From: Deltaproteobacteria bacterium
GTDB lineage: Bacteria > Desulfobacterota > Desulfobacteria > Desulfobacterales > ETH-SRB1
Assembly (NCBI GenBank): GCA_019314185.1
Contig: JAFCZU010000252.1
Location: forward strand, 1-7,831
Length of the DNA: 7,831 nucleotides
Direction: 5' to 3'
Positions within the stretch are counted from its first letter, which is position 1. Each line of letters starts with the position of its first letter. The notes beneath the pieces are model-generated. The model saw nothing but the letters and a program-made list of their open reading frames with translations, did no database searches and was not told where the DNA came from. The translations under genes were made by a program, and so were the position numbers. This document shows, piece by piece, positions 1 through 7,831 of the stretch.

Positions 1-2
1 AC

Positions 3-34
3 GTTTCAATCCACGCCCCGTGCGCCAAGACGAC
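3..34 (-). CRISPR. Single type I-C CRISPR repeat at the window edge
   Basis: Read on the minus strand this 32-base unit begins GTCG and ends GTGGATTGAAAC, the hallmark 3' end and usual length of type I-C repeats. Bases 3-9 and 15-21 of the unit can form a 7-bp stem (CGTCTTG with CGGGGCG) around a GCGCA loop, at the place where I-C repeats normally have their hairpin. Three of the seven pairs are G-U wobbles, whereas I-C hairpins are usually C-G rich here. Only one copy is visible because the window ends two bases beyond it, so periodicity and spacers cannot be confirmed. Its place downstream of cas1 in the operon's direction is where an I-C array is expected. Whether it is the first, last or an isolated repeat cannot be told. 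Confidence 0.85.
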
Positions 35-53
35 ATAAAACGTAAAAACTCAT
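6..53 (-). pseudogene. cas2: Truncated cas2 start fused to CRISPR repeat
   Basis: After the cas1 stop comes AAGGAG (61-66 on the plus strand as CTCCTT), then a 7-base gap and ATG at 53. This is the position and spacing expected for cas2 in a cas4-cas1-cas2 operon. The frame reads MSFYVL and then enters the CRISPR repeat, giving CRLGARGVD and a TGA at 6-8, 15 residues in all. Intact Cas2 proteins are about 90-100 residues and start with a hydrophobic strand followed by a catalytic Asp (for example VLVTYDV). MSFYVL fits the beginning of that strand, but everything after it is absent. The assignment rests on position, the ribosome binding site and the short hydrophobic start, not on real homology. 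The peptide could not function as Cas2. Confidence 0.6.
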
Positions 54-70
54 TGACTAACTCCTTGATT

Positions 71-1102
71 TTATTTCCAGATAAAAGGTGGATAACCATC
101 CAGATCACCGCGCAAGTAACGAGCCAGCAATAAGGCCTGCATGTGAAACAACAACCCGATTGTAACCTTTTCTTCAATAAACGGATGCATTATCTCATCC
201 TGTTTTCGTTTCTGGTACGCAACCAAAACAGTTTTTCTTGTCTCGTCATCCATTAATACAGCGCCTGATTCTGACTTTTTAAATCCTTTTTTCTGCACCT
301 GTGAAAGGTTTATCAATGAAAGCGTCAAGCGGTCCGCAATAAAAGGACGAAATTCCTCCATCAGATCGAGCGCAAGACCCGGTCTGCCTGGACGATCTCT
401 GTGCAAAAAACCAACTGCCGGATCTAATCCCACTGATTCAAGGGCAGAACGAACATCGTGCGTTACAAGTGTGTATAAAAAAGACAGCAGACAATTTACG
501 TTGTCTAATGGAGGCCGACGATTTCGATCCTGGAAAAAAAAGTCTTCTTTTTGAGAGGTGATCAGATGATCAAAAACATTAAAATAGACATGCGCCGCGT
601 CGCCTTCAATGCCCCGCAGGGAATTCAAAGGCATATCTTCCTGCAAACGCCTCAGAGAACCGCCAATCTGCCTTGACGCATAACCGACTTGATCCTTATC
701 AAGCTTGTCGGAGTGGTCTCTCAGCGCCCTCTGTAATACGGTGCGGCAGTTGGCAAGTTTGCCGGTAAGCACAGATCTTGCCATTTCAGCAGAAATTTTC
801 AGGTCATCGGCTTTGCGATACTGCTCCCGCCGAAGCAGGACATTGCCAGAGACAGGCCCCTGCACCCTTGCAAGAAAGCGCCCATACTCAGATAAAAAGC
901 TGATAGCCACATCACGTTCAGCGCAAAATCCCATCAAAAACGGGCTGCAACCAACATTGCCGAAACAGACAATGCCTCCTAAAGTATGAACCGGGATGCG
1001 CAGGCGGGTTTCTTTTTCCACCCTTACGATAACCGATTCACCTTCTTTTGCAAGATAGGCTCCCTGCGTAGTTACGAAAAGGGTATTAAGGTGTTTTTTC
1101 AT
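71..1102 (-). CDS. cas1: CRISPR-associated endonuclease Cas1, type I-C
   Basis: Cas1 is the integrase that, with Cas2, inserts new spacers at the leader end of the array. The 343-residue length is normal for the family. The N-terminal beta domain includes IPVHTLGGIVCFGNVG (about 36-51). The all-alpha catalytic domain shows the expected metal ligands: Glu166 in LRGIEGDAA, His234 in GFLHRDRPGRPGL, and the acidic pair Asp246/Glu249 in LDLMEEFRP. The start ATG overlaps the cas4 stop as ATGA (1099-1102), so translation is probably coupled to cas4. A more distant AGGAG lies about 13 bases upstream. No residue loss is evident. The oddity is its surroundings: the partner cas2 is missing downstream and the repeat lies only 36 bases beyond the stop, so this Cas1 may be intact but idle. 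Confidence 0.97.
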   Translation of the reverse strand: MKKHLNTLFVTTQGAYLAKEGESVIVRVEKETRLRIPVHTLGGIVCFGNVGCSPFLMGFCAERDVAISFLSEYGRFLARVQGPVSGNVLLRREQYRKADDLKISAEMARSVLTGKLANCRTVLQRALRDHSDKLDKDQVGYASRQIGGSLRRLQEDMPLNSLRGIEGDAAHVYFNVFDHLITSQKEDFFFQDRNRRPPLDNVNCLLSFLYTLVTHDVRSALESVGLDPAVGFLHRDRPGRPGLALDLMEEFRPFIADRLTLSLINLSQVQKKGFKKSESGAVLMDDETRKTVLVAYQKRKQDEIMHPFIEEKVTIGLLFHMQALLLARYLRGDLDGYPPFIWK

Positions 1103-1752
1103 GATTCTCGTATCGCTCCTGACAAGTAGCGTTTTACGGAACGCTTTCTTTCAATAGTTTTCGGCAGGCATATCTTCGCCAGTGAACAACTGTCACACTT
1201 TGGCGTATAGACTGGTTTTGGCGTGTGACCGGATGCAATCAGTTTGTGGAGACGCATTGCAGTTTCTTCAGTCTGCTGTCTCAATGCGCTGTCAAAGACA
1301 ACATCTGTACGCCTGCGCTTTTTCCCGTAAAAAAGCGCTCCGCACGGAACCTCAATATTTAGCATTTCTTCCAGACACAGCGCCTGAGCACAAAGCTGCA
1401 CCTTATCGCAATTGTCCTTCTTTGGTTTACCGCGTTTGTATTCCACAGGAAACGGCTCCCACTCTGCCGGTCCTGCTTTCTGCAAAGCCAGCTTTCGATG
1501 AAACTCGACGACATCCGCCTTGCCAATCAGCCCAAGCCGCAATGAGCGAAGAGACATGCTGTACTCAATGCGAACCCTGCCTCTGGATTGACCGTCCGCC
1601 TCATGGACCCTTTCGTGCATAATCTTTCCTTCGGCAGTAAAAAGGTTTTCAGCCCAGATCTGTTCGACATGAATCAGGGCGCACTGCCGCTCGCAAAACA
1701 GAAGATGCTGCAAGGCAGACAAAGGGAGAAGGTCGTCTTCGGTGTACATCAT
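1099..1752 (-). CDS. cas4: CRISPR-associated exonuclease Cas4, type I-C
   Basis: Cas4 is a RecB-like PD-(D/E)XK nuclease with an Fe-S cluster. In type I-C it works with Cas1-Cas2 to trim pre-spacers and help choose PAM-flanked ends. The 217 residues show the family layout: an N-terminal cluster Cys20 in LLFCERQCAL, His46 in MHERVH, Asp80 in GKADVV, Glu104 and Lys106 in FPVEYKRGKPKK, the helix QLCAQALCLEE (119-129), and the C-terminal cluster Cys186, Cys189 and Cys195 in KCDSCSLAKICLP. The gene begins 8 bases after the cas7c stop with two consecutive ATG codons (1752 and 1749) and no clear Shine-Dalgarno sequence, so it probably depends on re-initiation by ribosomes leaving cas7c. Either ATG could be the true start. 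It overlaps cas1 by four bases. Confidence 0.96.
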   Translation of the reverse strand: MMYTEDDLLPLSALQHLLFCERQCALIHVEQIWAENLFTAEGKIMHERVHEADGQSRGRVRIEYSMSLRSLRLGLIGKADVVEFHRKLALQKAGPAEWEPFPVEYKRGKPKKDNCDKVQLCAQALCLEEMLNIEVPCGALFYGKKRRRTDVVFDSALRQQTEETAMRLHKLIASGHTPKPVYTPKCDSCSLAKICLPKTIERKRSVKRYLSGAIRES

Positions 1753-1760
1753 ACTATTTG

Positions 1761-2801
1761 CTAAATCTTTTCTTCAAGGGTTACGCCTTGCGGCATATTA
1801 TTCCGATCTATGGTAACATTGTAATCTGAAAATGCGCGAGCTGGGGCAGATTCATCTGTTGCGCGTTTTATTTTTACAAGCTCAAACAGCTTGTGAGCTG
1901 GGGCGTTGCCAAGCTCACTCGTGTGTTTGAATACTATGAGCTTTTGTGCTGCCATTTCCCCCCTTGCCGCAGAACGGTCATGGTCAAACATGTTAAGGAG
2001 GGCATTCCAGAAAAGTTCCAGGTCATCTTCGGAGAATCCTGTCTGTTTTGCAAGGGGTGCTGATATAAAACCGTGTACACGATACAGACCGTAAGGAACA
2101 ATTGCTTTCCTTGCACCAAGCCCTTTATCTTCTGGTTTATCAACTGTAACCGCAGCCGTTCTGAACATAGCTACATCCAGACCGACAATGGGGTCTATGC
2201 TCCGGGAAAAACCGAGCTGGACTGGACCGCGAACTTGACCACAGGTTTTGTCACCTGTCGACATCACAGCTCCAAAAGTACGTACATCAAAGAAATTTTT
2301 GCACATCCATTTTTTTGCTACCATTTCTTTGCTATCAACAAACAACTCTTTGAGCTTTGCCTTTGACGCAACGCTAATATCTTTCAGTTTTCCAACTTCC
2401 TTCTTTGCCTTGTCGATATCAGCACTGAGTTGGAGATACACGCCTTCATTCTCAAAACCAACTCCTTCAGGGTAGCCTTGATAGTTACCGAGTTCTTCCA
2501 GCAAATCCGAAGGAACATGTGCAAACAATTTTTCATTATCCAACGCTTTATGGGCTCGTTTATGGTGCTCTGAAAGAAATGCTCCTTCACGAACATGGAT
2601 TTCGTATGGAGAAACATTTTCTTTTACCAAATCAACGTAGTTCCGAACCTTACGCTTCAAGCAGACATCAGTTGTGATTCCGTGCCCGGTCTCTGGGTCA
2701 ATACGAGGCATATTTCCTCCGTCCGGGTCACCGTTGGGATTGCCATTTTTCACGTCAAACAACAGGACAAACTCATAGCGGTTTTTGATCGGCTCTCTCA
2801 T
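1761..2801 (-). CDS. cas7c: Cascade backbone protein Cas7c (Csd2)
   Basis: This RAMP protein polymerises along the crRNA spacer to form the backbone of the type I-C Cascade complex. The 346-residue product opens with the characteristic Csd2 segment: NRYEFVLLFDVKNGNPNGDP (7-26), followed by GGNMPRIDPETGHGITTDVCLKRKVRNYV. The conserved glycine-rich stretch GQVRGPVQLGFSRSIDPI lies near the middle, before the region with KAIVPYGLYRVHGFIS. No truncation or frameshift is visible. A strong GGAGGAG site lies just upstream of ATG 2801 and separates it from cas8c by 35 bases, the largest gap in the operon. The dedicated ribosome binding site makes sense for a subunit needed in several copies per complex. 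Confidence 0.97.
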   Translation of the reverse strand: MREPIKNRYEFVLLFDVKNGNPNGDPDGGNMPRIDPETGHGITTDVCLKRKVRNYVDLVKENVSPYEIHVREGAFLSEHHKRAHKALDNEKLFAHVPSDLLEELGNYQGYPEGVGFENEGVYLQLSADIDKAKKEVGKLKDISVASKAKLKELFVDSKEMVAKKWMCKNFFDVRTFGAVMSTGDKTCGQVRGPVQLGFSRSIDPIVGLDVAMFRTAAVTVDKPEDKGLGARKAIVPYGLYRVHGFISAPLAKQTGFSEDDLELFWNALLNMFDHDRSAARGEMAAQKLIVFKHTSELGNAPAHKLFELVKIKRATDESAPARAFSDYNVTIDRNNMPQGVTLEEKI

Positions 2802-2836
2802 TATTCTCCTCCTTCGGTTTTGGTTTCATTTTTTTG

Positions 2837-5121
<2,285 letters not shown>

Positions 5122-7278
5122 TCAACCTCCTTTATCCGAAGAATTAAGGCCGGTTTGATCCGAATACAGTTCCGGAGAGCACAGCACACTTACGCCCGGA
5201 TACGGGTCTTCCAGCCAGGAACGGATTTCATCCAATTGATACGGGTATACCTGAACTGAATACTGCTGCAGCTTCCGAAGAATTAAACCGGTATGTTTTG
5301 CAAACGTAAGTTGCCGGATAAGATCAGCAGCGGCAGCTTCAATCGCAATTACAACCGGCAGCGTGGCCGTTTCTATCATCTGAAAATTCGCAATGTCTTT
5401 GAACTGAATATCCCCCTTTTTTGCCTGGCAGCATAGGTCAAGTGTTCCATCTTCATTCATGATGGGCTGATTTTTCCAAAAATAGTCCAAGAAATATTCC
5501 GACACGCAATCCGGTGATGTAAGATCACCATCAAAACGCTTGAATAATTTTTGCGAGGATTGTGCTGCTTTACGAAAAAAAGAACATTCCGATGATTCCG
5601 GAAAGTTAAAAACAAATACCGGGCACGGCTTTTCATGAAGTCCATTGCGGTTACACCGCCCGGCTGCCTGCGCGATGCTGTCAATTCCACTGATGGCCCG
5701 GAACACGCAAGAAAAATCCACATCCACCCCAGCCTCTATCAATTGCGTGCTGACAACTCTGCAAGGCAGTCCATTATCCAGACGGCTCCTGATATCTACC
5801 AGTTTGCTGGAGCGGTGCGCGGGATACATCAATGCACTTAAATGGATATTTTCTTCTGATTCCGGCAAACTGCTGAATACATCAAGCGCCTGCTGACGTG
5901 TATTCACGACACACAAAACCTGCTCGTGTTCCGCCAGTTTGTCTGCAAGGTCCATCTCAGAAATGGTTCCGATAAATTTTTCCTTTGTGCGTTTAAGGGT
6001 ATTGAACAAGGATGGAACATCCTGAACAATTTCTTGTACGTCTGTCAGGCCCGATTGAAATTCTTCCCTAAAATGAATGGCTGGCTGAGTTGCGGTGCAC
6101 AAAATCGAGGTTACTTTATAGTTCAGGGAAAGTTCGCGAATAACTTCCAGGCAGGGCATCAGCTTTTCAATAGGAATCGCCTGGACTTCATCAAAAATGA
6201 CCACGCTGTTCACGACGTTATGAAGCTTCCGACACTTTGATGACTTCCGGGAAAAGAAGGAATCAAAAAACTGAACATTGGTTGTGACCACAATCGGAGC
6301 GTCCCAATTTTCAGCCGCAAGGCGGGTTTTCCAGTCTGTGTCATCCGGTATAAAATTGCAGTGATGTTCCAGGACAGTATCATCACCGAGCATGTCGCGA
6401 AAAACAGCCGCATTCTGTTCAACAATGCTGGTAAACGGAATCACGTAGATTATCCGGTGCTTTTTATGTTTTTTGGCATGTTCCAATGCAAACGCCAGAG
6501 AGGCCAAGGTCTTTCCGCCACCAGTGGGAACTGTTAAAGAGAAGAGCCCTGTTTCCTTATTTGCATTTTTCAGGCAATCCGACAAAACAATTTCTCGTTG
6601 AACATTAACTTTTGTCTTTTCAGCTTTATAACGAAGTTGGTTAAATTTTTCCCAGAATGGTTCGCGCAATTTCGACAAATCCGGATATTGTGAACGCCAA
6701 ACGGCTTTTTCCCTATCCAGAGCTGCTTCGGTGTCCAGAAAATCTGCATCTACCAGACATGAAAAAAGTATGCGGACAAAGAACTGAAGCTGAAAACCAA
6801 AACGAGTAGTATCGGAAACAACAAAAGGTAAGTTTTCGGGAAGTTCATGTGTACTTGGCTGGATCGCAATCTTTGGCAGGCTTTTTTTCAGTCTTTCTTT
6901 TAACGAAGATTCTTGGGAGTCGACCCAATTCGGTAATCCACCGTGGTGCCCCCCTACGCAATAGGCCATGAGCTTGCCTGCTTCTTTTGAATTTTCATAT
7001 AGCCTTTGCGCTCCGTGCGCTGAATGTTCAACACGACCTATATAATACTTCGCGAAATCATCGAATATCTCATTTTCATGCCGCAGATAGGCCTGCCACG
7101 GGAGGGAACCTTTGCCGATATCATGACTGTGCCCCAGCAATTGTGCCCAAATACTTCCATCAAAGGGTTGAGCAAAATTGCCAGCTATTTGAGCCACTTT
7201 TTCTAAATGATTTTCAAGGCGTTGCCATTTCTCCGGCGGTTCGCCTTCGAGGCTGTGCGCATAATATTTTTTGGACAT
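5122..7278 (-). CDS. cas3: Cas3 HD nuclease-helicase, type I-C
   Basis: Cas3 is recruited to the R-loop made by Cascade, then unwinds and degrades the target DNA. Counting from the ATG at 7278 (718 residues), the N-terminal HD domain contains LENH (His24), GHSHDIGK (His52-Asp53), VEHSAHG (His85) and GGHHGG (His111-His112). The superfamily 2 helicase follows, with Walker A VPTGGGKT (250-257), the DEAH-like box DEVQ (363-366), motif III TAT (395-397), STQLIEAGVDVDF and motif VI QAAGRCNR (537-544). All catalytic motifs appear intact. I chose the start MSKKYYAHS at 7278 because AGGAGGGG sits just before it. An ATG at 7296 would add MGIRRG but has no good ribosome binding site, and those six residues are essentially the translated Shine-Dalgarno region. 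It heads the operon, and no convincing promoter is visible upstream. Confidence 0.97.
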   Translation of the reverse strand: MSKKYYAHSLEGEPPEKWQRLENHLEKVAQIAGNFAQPFDGSIWAQLLGHSHDIGKGSLPWQAYLRHENEIFDDFAKYYIGRVEHSAHGAQRLYENSKEAGKLMAYCVGGHHGGLPNWVDSQESSLKERLKKSLPKIAIQPSTHELPENLPFVVSDTTRFGFQLQFFVRILFSCLVDADFLDTEAALDREKAVWRSQYPDLSKLREPFWEKFNQLRYKAEKTKVNVQREIVLSDCLKNANKETGLFSLTVPTGGGKTLASLAFALEHAKKHKKHRIIYVIPFTSIVEQNAAVFRDMLGDDTVLEHHCNFIPDDTDWKTRLAAENWDAPIVVTTNVQFFDSFFSRKSSKCRKLHNVVNSVVIFDEVQAIPIEKLMPCLEVIRELSLNYKVTSILCTATQPAIHFREEFQSGLTDVQEIVQDVPSLFNTLKRTKEKFIGTISEMDLADKLAEHEQVLCVVNTRQQALDVFSSLPESEENIHLSALMYPAHRSSKLVDIRSRLDNGLPCRVVSTQLIEAGVDVDFSCVFRAISGIDSIAQAAGRCNRNGLHEKPCPVFVFNFPESSECSFFRKAAQSSQKLFKRFDGDLTSPDCVSEYFLDYFWKNQPIMNEDGTLDLCCQAKKGDIQFKDIANFQMIETATLPVVIAIEAAAADLIRQLTFAKHTGLILRKLQQYSVQVYPYQLDEIRSWLEDPYPGVSVLCSPELYSDQTGLNSSDKGG

Positions 7279-7355
7279 ACCCCTCCTAATCCCCATTTTT
7301 CCGTTTTGGTCGGTCTAAACTTAAAATCCGGCGGGAATCTTTGCCCATCGGTGGT
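7279..7355. other. Spacer upstream of cas3
   Basis: This 77-base stretch between the gene remnant and cas3 should contain or adjoin the operon's leader. On the minus strand it holds the cas3 Shine-Dalgarno sequence (AGGAGG at 7282-7287). I see no convincing -35/-10 pair, operator palindrome or terminator. The weak match CATTAT near 7365 lacks a proper -35 box. Confidence 0.5.
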
Positions 7356-7727
7356 TCATAATGTTAATTTGAAATTGCCCATATCCACATAATCCCACAA
7401 CGTATTGGTAAATTCCTTGCGGTAATTCTCCTCTTGAAAGCAGGCAAGAATAAAGTCTTCGTCACGCTGATTGATATATTTGGTGCTACCGCCTGTACGC
7501 TGATTTATCGTGTCGATAACGATATCCAGAATGGTTTGCCGCAGCACGCGAGCCCGTTTCCTTTCGGTCAGCAACATCGCGATATTAAGAAATGCCCTGA
7601 AATCGAATATCCCGAGCTGCTGTGTTTTGATATCTTGAATTGGGAATTCTCCTTGGATGCTGTTACTTTTTTTACTGCTCCCTTGTTTTACAGAAAGAAA
7701 TCTTTTGTCAAGAGTGTAGTGTAGACG
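7356..7727 (-). pseudogene. Remnant of a larger protein, possibly a RhuM-like DNA-binding protein
   Basis: The minus strand has 123 sense codons between TAG (7728-7730) and TGA (7356-7358). The first ATG is only at 7577, yet the codons before it read like real protein: LDKRFLSVKQGSSKKS, then PIQDIKTQQLGIFDFRAF. After it come RVLRQTILDIVIDTINQRTG, YINQRDEDFI, CFQEENYRKEFTNTLWDYVD and MGNFKLTL before the stop. From memory this resembles the middle of a family of putative DNA-binding proteins, loosely RhuM-like and often next to death-on-curing toxin genes, which would continue well past both ends. If so, both the N-terminal DNA-binding part and the C-terminal part are lost. I cannot confirm the family here. 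A short intact gene starting at 7577 (73 residues) is the alternative, but no good ribosome binding site supports it. Confidence 0.45.
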
Positions 7728-7740
7728 CTACCACTCTGAC
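7707..7740. repeat. Imperfect inverted repeat
   Basis: GTCAAGAGTGTAG (7707-7719) and CTACCACTCTGAC (7728-7740) are complementary over 12 bases with one single-base bulge in each arm, around an 8-base loop. The structure starts 13 bases after the stop of the upstream partial gene, where a terminator would sit, but no T-run follows on the minus strand. It also spans the point where the remnant frame begins, so it could be an operator or the scar of a rearrangement. Confidence 0.45.
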
Positions 7741-7753
7741 TTACCTTGTGTTA

Positions 7754-7831
7754 TTACAAAATCTCACTGACCGCTTTTAATTTTTTCATGTCCTTGTCAA
7801 ATGAAACAACGACCTTTTCAGGAGAAGAATG
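7754..7831 (-). CDS. C-terminal end of an unidentified protein (partial)
   Basis: The frame is open from the window edge to TAA at 7754-7756 and gives 25 residues: HSSPEKVVVSFDKDMKKLK, then AVSEIL. The stretch has the look of real coding sequence (a beta strand followed by a charged amphipathic helix) and it shares the Cas operon's direction, but it is too short to name. It may be a gene whose larger part lies beyond the right edge. A chance open frame cannot be excluded at this length. Confidence 0.4.
   Translation of the reverse strand, partial: HSSPEKVVVSFDKDMKKLKAVSEIL

Noticed and set aside
71..1102. A Cas1-Cas2 fusion or other replacement explaining the lack of cas2
   Set aside because: Cas1 has normal length (343 residues) and ends shortly after the catalytic domain, so no Cas2 domain is attached.
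1182..1622. 146-codon plus-strand open frame
   Set aside because: It lies wholly antisense to cas4, which has all family residues. The translation is rich in Cys, Pro and Arg without recognisable domains.
2802..2836. Tiny frame MKPKPKEENNERADQKPL starting between cas8c and cas7c
   Set aside because: It has no ribosome binding site, overlaps the cas7c Shine-Dalgarno sequence and start, and is low complexity.
7279..7296. Six-residue N-terminal extension of Cas3 (MGIRRG) from ATG at 7296
   Set aside because: The codons consist of the AGGAGG region before the ATG at 7278. The upstream ATG has no comparable ribosome binding site, and MSKKYYAHS is a typical Cas3 beginning.
7706..7711. TTGACA on the minus strand as a possible -35 box for the cas operon
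   Set aside because: At 16-18 bases spacing there is only AAACAA-like sequence, with no acceptable -10 box. The hexamer is part of the inverted repeat and remnant codons.
7434..7724. 96-codon plus-strand open frame
   Set aside because: It is antisense to the remnant, whose minus-strand reading looks far more protein-like. There is no good ribosome binding site.

Overview
The window carries a nearly complete type I-C CRISPR-Cas locus, all on the minus strand. In transcription order it reads cas3 - cas5c - cas8c (with an internal cas11c) - cas7c - cas4 - cas1, followed by a CRISPR repeat at the left edge. The organism cannot be fixed from this sequence. Moderate GC, strong AAGGAGG-type ribosome binding sites and the style of the Cas proteins fit a Gram-negative anaerobe such as a sulfate reducer (Desulfobacterota), but this is a weak inference.

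Right flank (about 7279-7831): the window opens with the last 25 codons of an unidentified minus-strand gene (7754-7831). Next come an imperfect inverted repeat (7707-7740) and a 123-codon open frame without a credible start (7356-7727). That frame looks like a fragment of a larger protein, possibly of a DNA-binding protein family often found beside toxin genes. It stops about 80 bases before cas3, so the Cas module seems to begin in or next to gene debris.

Interference block (7278 to 1761): Cas3 has complete HD-nuclease and helicase motifs. Cas5c is the presumed crRNA-processing nuclease, because no cas6 is present. Cas8c is the large subunit and Cas7c the backbone. Inside cas8c lies a perfect Shine-Dalgarno sequence and an in-frame ATG that would give a 109-residue Cas11c small subunit. 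The genes are 3-35 bases apart or overlap by ATGA, which indicates one operon with translational coupling. The block looks functional.

Adaptation block (1752 to 1): cas4 and cas1 look intact, with their metal-binding and Fe-S residues present. cas2 is missing. A good ribosome binding site and an ATG follow cas1, but after six codons (MSFYVL) the frame runs straight into a 32-base type I-C repeat and stops. No leader separates cas1 from this repeat. The simplest reading is a deletion joining the start of cas2 to a repeat, removing the rest of cas2 and the leader. The locus would then be able to interfere but not acquire spacers unless Cas2 is supplied in trans. An assembly error at a repeat is the main alternative. 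The visible repeat is also unusual, because its hairpin is held partly by G-U pairs.
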